DNA of 64,000 nucleotides from an uncultured Gammaproteobacteria bacterium (GTDB lineage Bacteria > Pseudomonadota > Gammaproteobacteria > UBA6429 > Thiohalophilaceae), in contig CAJYAN010000002.1 of NCBI GenBank assembly GCA_913064945.1, positions 248,001-312,000 on the forward strand. The letters run 5' to 3'. This document shows, in pieces, positions 17,858 to 27,855 of this stretch. Each line of letters opens with the position of its first letter. Positions within the stretch are counted from its first letter, which is position 1. The position numbers were made by a program, and so were the translations under genes. A model generated the notes under the pieces. The model worked only from the letters and a program-made list of their open reading frames with translations, made no database searches and was not told the origin of the DNA.

Positions 17858-19269
17858 AATTGACTCCTTTGGTCAGTTTTCTTTGTCTTCACAAAGTGAA
17901 TGAAATCTTTTATCCATGGGTTTGCCAACGTATGACGTTGATGGGCATAACAGGCAAGTAAATTTTTATAGACATAACCATCGTATTTACCATTGATGCC
18001 GGCGCCTCGTTTGACATTAAAAGCATAGCGACTATCGTCAGGAAGCTTGCTGATGCTTGAATAATGAAATTCATGTGCTGCCAAAGTGGTTTTATCGTCT
18101 GCTTTTGTTTGTCCCCACGGGTGATTGATATTCTTTTGCAATTGAATATAACCACGGCCTTGCGGTTTTGTATGCATAATGGCATTTGCCGGAATCGTGC
18201 CAACCATCGCATAGTCTTTTTCATGCCATTGGATATTTTTACATAAATACATCAAACCACCACACTCAGCATAAACAGGTAGATTATTTTCAATGGCATC
18301 ATGAACTGCCTGTCGAAGTGCGTGATTATTATGTAAGGCAGATAAATGTGTTTCTGGAAAACCGCCCCCTATGAAAAGCGCATCTACATCAGGCAGTGTA
18401 GTATCCTGCAAGGCATTGATATGGATAAGTTTGGCACCTAACTGATGAAAATTATCCAGGTCATCAGCATAGTAAAAGCCAAAGGCGGCATCTTTAAAAA
18501 TACCGATCTTTAACGGTCCATCGTTGTCATCAAAGGCTGTTGTGTTTTTGTCTAAAGGGGTGAATGCCAATGGCGGTGCGCTATTGGCGATACTGATAAT
18601 TTTGTCGAGATCAACCTGTTGAGCGATACGTGCTTTGATGGCAGTAATTTTATTGCCCGCCAATTCAGCTTCATTACTTGGTACAAGACCAAGGTGACGT
18701 TCCGTGAGCTCCAGATCAGGATGTCGTTGCACCGCTCCGACGACAGCAATATCGGTATAGTGTTCTACGACGGTTCGCAATTTGCTTTCATGGCGCTGAC
18801 CTCCAACCTGGTTGAGGATTACGCCGGCAATATTGACCTCTGGATCGAAGGATTGATAGCCAAGCAATAAGGGAACAATACCCCGACTGGTACCGCGAGT
18901 ATCAATCACCAGGACCACGGGGCTTTTGGTCAGCTTGGCGAGTGCGGCATTGCAGTCACGACCATTAAGGTCCATGCCGTCGTATAAACCTTTATTTGCT
19001 TCGATCAGGCTAAGCTCTGATGCCTGGCTGTTACCGATGAGTGTCGAGAGTATTTCTTCATGGCTCATGGTGTAAAAATCCAGGTTATAACAGGGTCTTC
19101 CAGCAGCGCTCTGCAGCCACATAGGGTCAATGTAGTCAGGACCTTTTTTAAACGGGCTAATCGATAATCCGCGGTCTCGGAGTGCCGCCGCTAAACCCAG
19201 AGAAATAGTCGTTTTGCCAGAGGATTTATGGGCAGCCGAAATGAGTATGCGGGGAAGCGTATTTGACAT
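17854..19269 (-). CDS. dsrN: DsrN, siroheme amidase (CbiA/CobB-like)
   Basis: A 471-residue protein of the cobyrinate a,c-diamide synthase family. An N-terminal ATP-binding domain (ISAAHKSSGKTT near residue 10) is joined to a C-terminal class I glutamine amidotransferase domain with YAECGGLMYL carrying the nucleophile cysteine and an AAHEFHYS histidine. In Dsr systems DsrN amidates siroheme to the form found in DsrAB. It sits between dsrP and dsrR, in the standard order. An alternative role in cobalamin synthesis is unlikely, as no cob genes are near. Confidence 0.93.
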   Translation of the reverse strand: MSNTLPRILISAAHKSSGKTTISLGLAAALRDRGLSISPFKKGPDYIDPMWLQSAAGRPCYNLDFYTMSHEEILSTLIGNSQASELSLIEANKGLYDGMDLNGRDCNAALAKLTKSPVVLVIDTRGTSRGIVPLLLGYQSFDPEVNIAGVILNQVGGQRHESKLRTVVEHYTDIAVVGAVQRHPDLELTERHLGLVPSNEAELAGNKITAIKARIAQQVDLDKIISIANSAPPLAFTPLDKNTTAFDDNDGPLKIGIFKDAAFGFYYADDLDNFHQLGAKLIHINALQDTTLPDVDALFIGGGFPETHLSALHNNHALRQAVHDAIENNLPVYAECGGLMYLCKNIQWHEKDYAMVGTIPANAIMHTKPQGRGYIQLQKNINHPWGQTKADDKTTLAAHEFHYSSISKLPDDSRYAFNVKRGAGINGKYDGYVYKNLLACYAHQRHTLANPWIKDFIHFVKTKKTDQRSQL

Positions 19270-19353
19270 GTGTACAAAGCAGCTTAAGCAGGTAGAACTG
19301 AAAGCCCTATCGGCAGTCTTATACCGCCGGTAGGGGAAAGGAGGCGGGTGTCA

Positions 19354-20562
19354 CTAGGCCTTATGATGTGGATCAATTTCCGCATCAGAGAGATTATCGG
19401 GTATGAGTCGCAATACCTTGATGGCCAGGGCGATCATAAGTAGCGACAGTGCAAAGCCACCCAGGCCGAGGGCTAATTCGGGCAAACTTGGCGTGTAGGC
19501 CTTAATACCACCATCGAAGAAACTACTTTCGATGATTTTGCCTGGGAACATCTCCAGTGGATATGCCTGACCACCAATAATAGTGACGTACATCTGCGAT
19601 AAACCACCAGCAATGACCAGGACAGAAGCGGAAACGAGTGCCTTACGAGACTTGGCAAAAGCAGGATGAAATACCAGGATGGCGGGTATCAGCAGACCAA
19701 TAATTACCTGGCCAAGCCAGAACAGTGTTGTGTAAATGCCACCATCGACCAGGATAAAATTTTCGACGCCGTGATGCTTGGTCGCATAGAGTTTCGTCAG
19801 GTGGTAAACAGTAACAAAGTAGAAAACGGCACCGATAAAAACACCGAGCAGGGTACGCAGGCGTTCGAAAATGACATCACCCAGTTGACGATCTGTCCAT
19901 GAATAGATGGCAATTGTGACAATATTAAAGATTGCCAGGCCATAGGCAAAGGACATAATAATGAACATGGGTGCCATGATGGCGACATCGTAGGCATCAC
20001 GGGCGACAAGAAAGCCAAAGATTGCACCAGTACCCGTTGTTAGAATCAAACGCCAGAAGAATGCCGCAAAGCCTGCATAGCGACTAAACTTGTTCATTTT
20101 GCGTTCCAGCATAAACCAGACGTAGACACCGACAATCGCTAAAAAACCATTATACAGAATCATGTTCCAGGCGAAGATAGATTTAAAATTGTATTTGGTC
20201 ATAGCGACGATGAGGCGATCAGGTCGACCAAGGTCAAGTACAAGTATTGTTAGACCACCAAGTAATAGTGTCAGAGCGAGTACAGCAGACAAGGGAGCTA
20301 GTGGTTTATAAATTTTGCGGTTAAATACGGAGGATATGGAGGCAACATTGAGTGCCCCGGATGCAGATACAATTAGGAATACTGCAAATACATGTGGAAT
20401 TCCCCAGACAACCTGGTTACTCATGCCGGTTACCCAGTGACCATTGTGTTCCATGTAAAAGAACGCAGTGGCACCAGCAAGAACAAATAATCCCAAAATC
20501 GCCAGCAGTGCCAAATAGCCACTGCTATTGCCATCAATCATTTTATAGGTCAACGTTTTCAT
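19354..20562 (-). CDS. dsrP: DsrP, NrfD-like quinone-interacting membrane subunit
   Basis: A 402-residue integral membrane protein with about ten hydrophobic helices and the NrfD/PsrC fold. It is the quinone-linked subunit of the DsrMKJOP transmembrane complex that passes electrons between the periplasm, quinone pool and cytoplasmic DsrK. The gene lies 30 bp downstream of dsrO. Length and hydrophobic pattern are as expected. Confidence 0.95.
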   Translation of the reverse strand: MKTLTYKMIDGNSSGYLALLAILGLFVLAGATAFFYMEHNGHWVTGMSNQVVWGIPHVFAVFLIVSASGALNVASISSVFNRKIYKPLAPLSAVLALTLLLGGLTILVLDLGRPDRLIVAMTKYNFKSIFAWNMILYNGFLAIVGVYVWFMLERKMNKFSRYAGFAAFFWRLILTTGTGAIFGFLVARDAYDVAIMAPMFIIMSFAYGLAIFNIVTIAIYSWTDRQLGDVIFERLRTLLGVFIGAVFYFVTVYHLTKLYATKHHGVENFILVDGGIYTTLFWLGQVIIGLLIPAILVFHPAFAKSRKALVSASVLVIAGGLSQMYVTIIGGQAYPLEMFPGKIIESSFFDGGIKAYTPSLPELALGLGGFALSLLMIALAIKVLRLIPDNLSDAEIDPHHKA

Positions 20563-20592
20563 GAGGAATATCTTTTTTATCTATAGTTAGTG

Positions 20593-21348
20593 TTATATGC
20601 CTTGATAACGAACACCGGTGTTCAGTTCAAGGTCTGCACGGATTTCAGTAGCACCGTATTCTTTCAGGCGTTTTGAAATATCGCTTGATGGGTCATTCAG
20701 ATCACCAAAATACATTGCCTTATGGCCTTCAGAGTTGCAGGCTTCAACACAGGCTGGTGTGCCGTTATTATCAACACGTTGAACACACATTGTACAGCTC
20801 TCGACAGTACCCTTGCCGCGTGGTGCGTAGGGTATTTGATTATGTAATTCTTCATGTATGAACGAGCGGGCTTTGTAGGGACAGGCCATCATGCAGTAAC
20901 GACAACCAATACAAATGTGCTTATCAACCAGGACAATGCCATCAGCCCGTTTCATGGACGCCCCGGTAGGGCAGACATCAACGCATGGTGGATTTTCGCA
21001 ATGCTGACACATTAAGGGCAGCGATTGCACATGACCTGTTTGCTTATCTGTAAGTTTGACTTTACGAATCCAGTGAGCCTGCTGTGTCGGTGCAGAGTGT
21101 ACTTCATTACTGTTCTCGCCACCCCAACCATTTTCGGTTTGACAGGCAGTAACACAATCACTACAACCCGTAGCACACTTGCTGGTATCAATTAGCATTC
21201 CCCAGCGATTGCTACTGGATGCAGGCATTTCTGGTGCGCGGGCCTGTGCAACCTTATAGAGCATCACTCCAGGTGCAATCATTAATCCGGCGGCCGCAGC
21301 TTTACCAAGAAACTGACGACGTGAGATATCGGTCTCTTGATGACTCAT
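20593..21348 (-). CDS. dsrO: DsrO, periplasmic ferredoxin-like subunit
   Basis: A 251-residue iron-sulfur protein. It has a twin-arginine signal (ISRRQFLGKAAAAG, residues 9-22), so it is exported folded. Four cysteine groups follow (CATGCSDC, CQHCENPPCVDVC, CIGCRYCMMAC and CTMC with a distant CVEAC), as in proteins with four cubane clusters. It pairs with DsrP and DsrJ on the periplasmic side. The ATG overlaps the dsrJ stop by 4 bases. Confidence 0.95.
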   Translation of the reverse strand: MSHQETDISRRQFLGKAAAAGLMIAPGVMLYKVAQARAPEMPASSSNRWGMLIDTSKCATGCSDCVTACQTENGWGGENSNEVHSAPTQQAHWIRKVKLTDKQTGHVQSLPLMCQHCENPPCVDVCPTGASMKRADGIVLVDKHICIGCRYCMMACPYKARSFIHEELHNQIPYAPRGKGTVESCTMCVQRVDNNGTPACVEACNSEGHKAMYFGDLNDPSSDISKRLKEYGATEIRADLELNTGVRYQGI

Positions 21349-21845
21349 TCTTTATCCCCTTTGGCAGTAAGAATTTCCAGGGTTTTTCCTGACAAAACTT
21401 TGTCCTCAGACTTCATTCCGGGATGATGCGGTGAATCGCCTTCCGCCAAAGAATGCCGATACTGAGTATTTGCTGGTTTGTCCGCATGACACTCGAAGCA
21501 ATCAATTTTGACTGCCGCATAGTTATGACAAGTACTACAAAAGTGTTCAGGCGAACCTATCCTTGCAACTTTACCATTCTTGTCAGGGGCATTATGGCAA
21601 GCAATACACTCTTTCAAACTGTCTTTTTTGGTCCTGATACCCTCACGCACAGTCTCTTCACGATGATGGAGAAGAAACTTCATGTGATCTTTACGCATGA
21701 TTTCTGTCGGACGTACGCACTTATCACCCTTTGCTTTTGGGATTACCGGCGAGGGTACTTCAGCAAATGTTGTCAGGGGCAGCACTAACACTGCCCCTAT
21801 CAACCAGGCAATCGCTTTACGAGATAACCGTTGCGAATAGGCCAT
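21345..21845 (-). CDS. dsrJ: DsrJ, triheme cytochrome c
   Basis: A 166-residue periplasmic cytochrome with an N-terminal hydrophobic signal or anchor (about 11-28). It has exactly three heme-binding motifs, CIACH, CSTCH and CFECH. DsrJ is known for one heme with an unusual His/Cys ligand pair. It is part of the DsrMKJOP complex. It lies between dsrL (22 bp upstream) and dsrO (4-bp overlap). Confidence 0.95.
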   Translation of the reverse strand: MAYSQRLSRKAIAWLIGAVLVLPLTTFAEVPSPVIPKAKGDKCVRPTEIMRKDHMKFLLHHREETVREGIRTKKDSLKECIACHNAPDKNGKVARIGSPEHFCSTCHNYAAVKIDCFECHADKPANTQYRHSLAEGDSPHHPGMKSEDKVLSGKTLEILTAKGDKE

Positions 21846-21867
21846 TTGTTACTCCGTCATTTTATTA

Positions 21868-23823
21868 TTAATCACCCAGCGCCATGTCAATGTAGCCTGT
21901 TGGGCAGACATCAGCACAGATATGACAGCCAACACACTTGGCATAGTCTGTATCAACATAACGACCCATTGTACTTTCCGACTTCTTGACACGAAAAATG
22001 GCATCTTGAGGACAGTAAATAACACAGTTGTCACATTCGAAACACATACCACAACTCATGCAGCGTTCTGCTTCTTCAACCGCCTGTTCAGAGGAGAGGC
22101 CTTTCATACGCTCGTTGAAATGACCCAAAACTTCTTCTGAGTTAGGAACATTTTCTTCACGCTTGAGGCGAGGTGTAAAGGAAAAATGACCCAGGAACAG
22201 TTTGTCTGCAGGAATGATTTCATTGCGAGACCGATCTTCGTAGTTATGAACTGCCCACTTGTTATGATCAGTGCCACGCATCTCTTCAGTCTTGGCAGGT
22301 TCGAACGATTCCGGCTCCATGTGAGCTTCCTGAAGCTTGGCAAGCAGATTAAAGTGGTGCTTATCAACTTTTGGGCGCTTGCCCATTTCCTGGTGATTCA
22401 GGTAATGCTCGATCGATTCGACCGCAATCGAAGCCTGGCCGATAGCAGTTGTCAGCAGGTGAGGGCGGACGATATCACCGGCAACGAAGTGGCCTGGCTT
22501 ACCGGGGACCTGATAGTGCTGATCCGCATCAATAAATCCGCGCTCATTTGCAACGTCTTCGAAACCTTCAACCTTACCACCCTGGCCAATCGCCGCGACC
22601 AACAGGTCTAGCTCGATTTCGTACTCTGATCCTTCAATCGGAGTCTTGCCATCTTCTTCCAGCTTAACAACTTTCAAAGCAACTGCTCGACCTTCATCAT
22701 TACGCAGTACTTCTACCGGGCTAACACAACCAATAATAGAGACACCTTCGCGTGTCGCATCATCGATTTCATGCTTGGCGGCTGGCATATTCTCGATAGA
22801 GGAGCGAGACAGCAGCATAACCTGTGCACCCTGACGAACAGCGGATGAAGCGACGTCATGCGCGGTATGACCAAGGATGACATTTTCTGGACGGTCAGAT
22901 TCATTGATAGTAGTAATGTGACCAAGACGGCGCGCTACTGAGGCAACGTCGATTGAAGTATCACCACCACCGATGACAACGACCTTTTCTGAGACAAGCT
23001 GCAGACGACCTTCGTTAAAGGCTTCAAGAAAATCTACGCCGGTTAATGCATTTGGTGCATCGGCCGCACCAGGAATGGGTAGCTGACGACCAGACTGTGC
23101 ACCGACGGCCCATAGGATAGCATCGTAATCTTTTTCTAACTGTTCGACGGTAACATCTTTACCAACCCAGGTGTTCAGTTTGACTTCGACACCCATGTCA
23201 ATAATACGATTGATTTCACCATCAAGCACGTCACGTGGCGTACGGTAACCAGGGATACCGTATTTCATCATGCCGCCCAAAGTTTTGTGGTTATCAAAAA
23301 CGGTAGCACCATAACCTTTACGGCGTAGCTGGAATGCCGCTGCCAGGCCAGCAGGGCCACCACCGATAATGGCGACTTTTTTATCAATATTGGCACCGGT
23401 CTCAAATTTAAAACCGGCATCGAGAGCAGAGTCACCAATATACTGCTCTACGGCATTGATTCCGACGAAGTCTTCAACTTCATTACGGTTGCAACCATCC
23501 TGACAAGGAGCAGGGCAAACACGTCCCATGACTGAAGGAAAAGGGTTGGCGTTGGTTGAACGACGGAAGGCATACTCCTGCATCGTCATATCACCCGATG
23601 GCTTTTCGATACCTCGAACGATATCCAGCCAGCCACGAATGTCTTCACCTGAAGGACAGCTGCCCTGACAAGGTGGAGTACGGTGTACGTATGTAGGGCA
23701 CTTATGTGACTTATCTTCATTGAAGATCTTGTCAGTCCAACTGCTCCAGTCACTGGTCGTTTGTCCATCTTTAAAACGACGGAAAGTTAAGTTTGTCTTC
23801 ATGTCATCCTGAGAAGTAGCCAT
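21868..23823 (-). CDS. dsrL: DsrL, NAD(P)H-linked iron-sulfur flavoprotein
   Basis: A 651-residue cytoplasmic oxidoreductase related to the GltB small-subunit family. An N-terminal Fe-S region (CQGSCPSGEDI and CPAPCQDGCNR) precedes the FAD site GGGPAGLAAAFQ near 153 and an NAD(P)H site VVIGGGDTSID near 283. The C terminus has two [4Fe-4S] motifs, CMSCGMCFECDNC and CVGCHICADVCP. In sulfur oxidisers DsrL is the electron acceptor for DsrAB and reduces NAD(P)+. Its presence is a marker of the oxidative direction. Confidence 0.95.
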   Translation of the reverse strand: MATSQDDMKTNLTFRRFKDGQTTSDWSSWTDKIFNEDKSHKCPTYVHRTPPCQGSCPSGEDIRGWLDIVRGIEKPSGDMTMQEYAFRRSTNANPFPSVMGRVCPAPCQDGCNRNEVEDFVGINAVEQYIGDSALDAGFKFETGANIDKKVAIIGGGPAGLAAAFQLRRKGYGATVFDNHKTLGGMMKYGIPGYRTPRDVLDGEINRIIDMGVEVKLNTWVGKDVTVEQLEKDYDAILWAVGAQSGRQLPIPGAADAPNALTGVDFLEAFNEGRLQLVSEKVVVIGGGDTSIDVASVARRLGHITTINESDRPENVILGHTAHDVASSAVRQGAQVMLLSRSSIENMPAAKHEIDDATREGVSIIGCVSPVEVLRNDEGRAVALKVVKLEEDGKTPIEGSEYEIELDLLVAAIGQGGKVEGFEDVANERGFIDADQHYQVPGKPGHFVAGDIVRPHLLTTAIGQASIAVESIEHYLNHQEMGKRPKVDKHHFNLLAKLQEAHMEPESFEPAKTEEMRGTDHNKWAVHNYEDRSRNEIIPADKLFLGHFSFTPRLKREENVPNSEEVLGHFNERMKGLSSEQAVEEAERCMSCGMCFECDNCVIYCPQDAIFRVKKSESTMGRYVDTDYAKCVGCHICADVCPTGYIDMALGD

Positions 23824-23896
23824 GCCTATTTCTCCTACTATATTAATCGAGTCGGTTTATTACCGGCCGTACGTTCAACAAAAAAAGAAAAAAATC

Positions 23897-25438
23897 TTAT
23901 TCTTCACCATCACTGTCATCAGAATCATCATCGCCAGCAGCATCACTAAGGATTAGCGCGTCGCCAACAAGCTGATGAACACTGATAATGTCGGTCATAC
24001 CAAAACCATAATAGGGGAGTACCTTGGAAAATTGCGCTTTACAAATTGCACAAATCGCCGCTAAGTTGGTCACACCTTTTTCTTCAACAACTCTCTTATA
24101 GGCTTCCATTCGAGGTTGCGCGCCTTTGACGCGTATTTCCATTAGATCGTCAGTCAGAATGCCGCCACCACCACCGCAACAAAAAGTTGCTTCTTTGATC
24201 GTGTCTTCCGGCATATCGACGTAATTATTACAGGCTGCCTTAATAACAGCACGTGGTATATCGAATTGACCACCAGGCTTGTCACCCATACGCGATGCGC
24301 GCGCAACGTTACAGGAGTCATGAAAAGTAATCGTCATATGATCATTTTCAGACTTATCAAATTTGATTTTATCATTCTGAATAAGATCATACGTATATTC
24401 GCAGATGTGCTGCGGAATTGGATAGTTTTGGTCAAGAAAGTCCCATGGGCCTGCAAGCGTATTTAAGAAACTATACGCGACCCGCCAGGCATGGCCACAT
24501 TCACCAAAAATAATACGTTTTACGCCAAGATCCAGCGCCGCTTTACGCACACGTTGGGAGAGGGTGCGCATATTCTCATAGCTACCAATGAACATACCAA
24601 AATTGGCTGCTTCTGATGCATGTGAACTGAGTGTCCAGCTGGCTCCCGCTTCATGAAAAACTTTGGCGTAGCCAATTAGCCCATCAACATGTGGTTCAGC
24701 AAAAAAGTCTGCTGAAGGAGTGACCAGAAGAATATCTGATCCTTTCTTATCAATTGGAAATTTAACCGCAACGCCAGTGTCTTCTTCAACTTCTTCTTCG
24801 AGACCTTCAAGGGTATCGTAGAGTGCCGGTTGCGGCAGGCCGAGATTATTACCGACGGTCTGTGCCTTACCAATAATTTCGTTACAGTACTTTTGACCAA
24901 CGCCAACACTATCCATCATCTCACGGGCGGCCATGGAGATTTCTGCAGTATCGATTCCATAAGGGCAGTAGACTGAACAGCGTCGGCACTGTGAGCATTG
25001 ATGAAAGTAGCTATACCAATCATCCAGCACATCTTTATTAAGTTCGGCTGCCCCTACCATCCACGGCATGCCAAGCTTACCCCAGAACTTACCGGCGAAC
25101 GTTTTGTAACGACGGTAGACTTTGCGCATCAGATCCTGACGAGCGACGGGCATATTTTTGGGATCAGAGGTACCCAGAAAGTAATGACACTTATCGGTAC
25201 AGGCACCACACTTAACACATGAGTCCAGATAGACCTGCAGGGAACGATAGCGGCCGCGCAGGTCATCCATTTTATCCAGTAGCTTGCCTTCCCAGTTATC
25301 GACTAATTCTCCTGGAAAGCCAATCGCCGTCTGAATAGGCGCCTTAGCGACAAAAGGACTGCTATGTGCCATTACCCCTTCTTTAATCTTAGGGATAATG
25401 GGAATTTCTCTTAGTTCTGGTATTTCGTACTCAGCCAC
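23897..25438 (-). CDS. dsrK: DsrK, HdrD-like catalytic iron-sulfur protein
   Basis: A protein of about 513 residues at the cytoplasmic face of DsrMKJOP. It has two N-terminal cubane motifs (CVKCGACTDKC and CSQCRRCSVYC) and the C-terminal CCG-type motif CCGGGGG that binds the special [4Fe-4S] site handling the DsrC disulfide or trisulfide. GECGHAW is also conserved. The likely start is GTG at 25438 behind a GAGGAT ribosome binding site; an in-frame TTG at 25453 would give 518 residues. The C terminus is a run of aspartates and serines. Confidence 0.95.
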   Translation of the reverse strand: MAEYEIPELREIPIIPKIKEGVMAHSSPFVAKAPIQTAIGFPGELVDNWEGKLLDKMDDLRGRYRSLQVYLDSCVKCGACTDKCHYFLGTSDPKNMPVARQDLMRKVYRRYKTFAGKFWGKLGMPWMVGAAELNKDVLDDWYSYFHQCSQCRRCSVYCPYGIDTAEISMAAREMMDSVGVGQKYCNEIIGKAQTVGNNLGLPQPALYDTLEGLEEEVEEDTGVAVKFPIDKKGSDILLVTPSADFFAEPHVDGLIGYAKVFHEAGASWTLSSHASEAANFGMFIGSYENMRTLSQRVRKAALDLGVKRIIFGECGHAWRVAYSFLNTLAGPWDFLDQNYPIPQHICEYTYDLIQNDKIKFDKSENDHMTITFHDSCNVARASRMGDKPGGQFDIPRAVIKAACNNYVDMPEDTIKEATFCCGGGGGILTDDLMEIRVKGAQPRMEAYKRVVEEKGVTNLAAICAICKAQFSKVLPYYGFGMTDIISVHQLVGDALILSDAAGDDDSDDSDGEE

Positions 25439-25477
25439 TATCGTTATCCTCAAATGTTTTTTGATTTGAGCCTGTAA

Positions 25478-26224
25478 TTAACTCTGGTCTGCATCAAATT
25501 TCGCCGCCCATGAAGCCAGGTGGCGTTTTTCACGCGGGTTATCAACCTGGTTGCGTGACGGACTAAAGAACAGTCCTGGTGCATGCAGTAATTTGCTAAT
25601 CGGAAATATGACCATTAGCAATGCGACCAGTGACAAATGCACTAGCAGCAGGCCATCAGTCGGTAAAGGCTTGACCTCAAATCTGAGAAGACCCAAGACA
25701 AATTCTTTAAGCATAATAATGTCGGGATGTGCAACAAATGACATCAACATTCCAGTACCGGCAATAGTCAGTAATAGTAAAAGCATCAGATAGTCTGAAG
25801 GAGCGGAAATATAACGTACACGGTCCACAAAAAAACGACGACCTAATAAACCAACCAGACCGATGAACATAATAAAGCTGGCATATCTGCCAAATGACTG
25901 TACCAGGTCAAAACTGACAAGTGGCCACAGTAAAGCATCGGGAGTCATGGTGTAACGCAAATGGCGAAAGAAAGCCAAGAGTAAGCCAAAATGAAACAGC
26001 CAGCCAAATATCCAGGTCCATTTATTGGCTTTGAATAGACTTGAAAACAGCACGATTTCACGAATCATGCGTAATACAACACCTGTCTGGGTAACCGGCG
26101 CAGGCGTTGTTGGAATCTTTAAAGGCGCAGGTGTGCGCGCATATTGAATAATCTTGCGACCGACACCGATCACAAAAATCAGAGCAGCAATATAAAAAAT
26201 ACCTGCAAACAATGATGCCAACAT
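25478..26224 (-). CDS. dsrM: DsrM, membrane cytochrome b subunit
   Basis: A 248-residue NarI-type membrane protein with five to six hydrophobic helices and histidines in them (for example FHFGLLLAFFRHLR and LLVHLSLVA) suited to heme b. It anchors DsrK and exchanges electrons with the quinone pool. It lies between dsrC and dsrK in the canonical order. Confidence 0.94.
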   Translation of the reverse strand: MLASLFAGIFYIAALIFVIGVGRKIIQYARTPAPLKIPTTPAPVTQTGVVLRMIREIVLFSSLFKANKWTWIFGWLFHFGLLLAFFRHLRYTMTPDALLWPLVSFDLVQSFGRYASFIMFIGLVGLLGRRFFVDRVRYISAPSDYLMLLLLLTIAGTGMLMSFVAHPDIIMLKEFVLGLLRFEVKPLPTDGLLLVHLSLVALLMVIFPISKLLHAPGLFFSPSRNQVDNPREKRHLASWAAKFDADQS

Positions 26225-26319
26225 GCTACTAAGCCTCTACACTTGATACTTATTATCGATATAAAGTGTATCCAGAGGAGGGGACACGTCCCCTCCAATG
26301 ATACGGGAGTTTACGTTGT

Positions 26320-26655
26320 TTAAACGCAGCCAGTTGGCTTGGGCAGACCGGCGTATTTACATGCCTGCTTACCTGGACCATAGGGGAAAAGTTCATACAA
26401 GTATTTGCTGTTACCTTTATCCTTGCCCAGTTTCTTACCGATTGCTTTAGTCAGAACGCGTACTGCCGGAGCGATTTGATACTCTTCATAGTATTCGCGC
26501 AGGAAGTTAATGACTTCCCAATGACTTTCAGACAATTCTGTACCTTCATCTTTTGCCATATAAGTAGCAACTTCGGGTACCCAGTCGTTGAGGTTGGTCA
26601 AGTAACCCTCTTCATCAACTTCAAGCTCTTTACCATTTACGCTGATAGTGCTCAT
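26320..26655 (-). CDS. dsrC: DsrC, sulfur-carrier protein with both redox cysteines
   Basis: A 111-residue protein that carries sulfane sulfur between DsrEFH, DsrAB and DsrMKJOP. The C-terminal arm reads KQACKYAGLPKPTGCV, with the two strictly conserved cysteines C99 and penultimate C110, so this is a functional DsrC rather than only a TusE-like protein. A GAGGAG-type ribosome binding site precedes the ATG. Compare the cysteine-free paralogue at 32637. Confidence 0.96.
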   Translation of the reverse strand: MSTISVNGKELEVDEEGYLTNLNDWVPEVATYMAKDEGTELSESHWEVINFLREYYEEYQIAPAVRVLTKAIGKKLGKDKGNSKYLYELFPYGPGKQACKYAGLPKPTGCV

Positions 26656-26693
26656 GGTTATCTCCTCGTTCAGATAAATCCAGTTAAAAATTA

Positions 26694-27002
26694 TTAAAGC
26701 CAGCTAGCGACTTTATCATTGTTTACAGTCAGCTCTACAAAGCCACTGTAATCAACAACTTTAATTCCGTCGATTAACTTGCCTTCATCTAATCCTCTAG
26801 CCTTGATGTCGGGACCAAGAACATAGAAAGAGACATCACCCATTGCTTTTTCGATAACACCAGCCTTGGTGCCACCTTTAACGGCACTGTAGACTCCGTC
26901 TTCAATAAGCAGTACAGAGCTACCCTTGGCAGCCTTGCTTACGCAAGACTCAAGTGTGCCACGCTCATAGGCAGATTTATTTACTGTGTGTAACATTGAC
27001 AT
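26694..27002 (-). CDS. dsrH: DsrH, sulfur transferase subunit
   Basis: A 102-residue TusB-like subunit of the DsrE2F2H2 hexamer. The single conserved cysteine is C20 in ERGTLESC, at the position known from A. vinosum DsrH. It lies 14 bp downstream of dsrF and 38 bp upstream of dsrC, to which the complex passes sulfur. Confidence 0.94.
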   Translation of the reverse strand: MSMLHTVNKSAYERGTLESCVSKAAKGSSVLLIEDGVYSAVKGGTKAGVIEKAMGDVSFYVLGPDIKARGLDEGKLIDGIKVVDYSGFVELTVNNDKVASWL

Positions 27003-27016
27003 CTTCTTACCCTCGC

Positions 27017-27424
27017 TTAGAAGCTCAGAACGACGTCTTGCTCTTCAAGGATCTGAGCCAGCTCGTCTTTCGTCACAACCATAATGGAGTCTTTTTCTGC
27101 ATAGTCTTCATCTTCATCTTCCCAGACGAGATGTTGAAGATCGTCCAGACTAAGACCACGCTCTTCCAGTGATTCTTTCTCGACATAGATTTTCTTAATG
27201 TCGTAATCACCCAGGGCAGAGTAGGTTGGCGAGAAGTTTTTAATGCCAAGACCTGTGGTATCTGATCCTTTCATGAGCTGATAGACACCATCGTCAGCAA
27301 AAACCAGACTGCAGTCTTGATCAAATGCAGCGCCGATCAGTACGACTTCCAGCGATTCCCAAGCGTAAACCGTTCCATAAGGAGCTTTACGATTGAGATA
27401 ACAAAATTTCTTTACGTCACTCAT
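27017..27424 (-). CDS. dsrF: DsrF, sulfur transferase subunit
   Basis: A 135-residue TusC-like subunit of the DsrEFH complex, with the DsrE/DsrF fold. KKFCYLNRKAPYGT at the N terminus and the SLVFADDGVYQLMKG segment match the family. Its role is largely structural in the hexamer. ATG start with a ribosome binding site of AGGAG type. Confidence 0.93.
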   Translation of the reverse strand: MSDVKKFCYLNRKAPYGTVYAWESLEVVLIGAAFDQDCSLVFADDGVYQLMKGSDTTGLGIKNFSPTYSALGDYDIKKIYVEKESLEERGLSLDDLQHLVWEDEDEDYAEKDSIMVVTKDELAQILEEQDVVLSF

Positions 27425-27439
27425 CCTAGTCTCCTTAAA

Positions 27440-27832
27440 TTAGTCGCCAAAAACGACGGTACGATCAGCTTCAATACCTGCTTCAATCAACTGACCAAGA
27501 CCAGAAATACGAAAACCGTCGGCAATGTTATTACCATCCTTGCCATTACGTTCCTGTTCACCCTGGTCAACGATTCCACGACGTTGTGCGGCAGCTACGC
27601 AAACAACCAAATCCATATTGTGTTCCTTGGCCAGTGCTGACCAGGTATTGGCAATATTAATATCGTCTTGCGGTGGCGATGTATACCGTGTGCCGTTATT
27701 CACGCCATCGTGATAGAAAAATACGCGGAAGATCTCATGACCCGCTTCCAGCGCGGCCTTGACAAAGTTCAAGGCCGACACTGAAGCTTCATGGGTATAA
27801 GGACCTTCGTTTACTTGTATTGCAAACTTCAT
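27440..27832 (-). CDS. dsrE: DsrE, active sulfurtransferase subunit
   Basis: A 130-residue TusD-like protein. The persulfide-forming cysteine is C78 in DLVVCVAAAQRRG, exactly the position of the active cysteine in A. vinosum DsrE. With DsrF and DsrH it takes sulfur from upstream carriers and gives it to DsrC. Presence of dsrEFH marks sulfur oxidisers. Confidence 0.95.
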   Translation of the reverse strand: MKFAIQVNEGPYTHEASVSALNFVKAALEAGHEIFRVFFYHDGVNNGTRYTSPPQDDINIANTWSALAKEHNMDLVVCVAAAQRRGIVDQGEQERNGKDGNNIADGFRISGLGQLIEAGIEADRTVVFGD

Positions 27833-27855
27833 TAAGGCTTCCCCAAATATCCCAC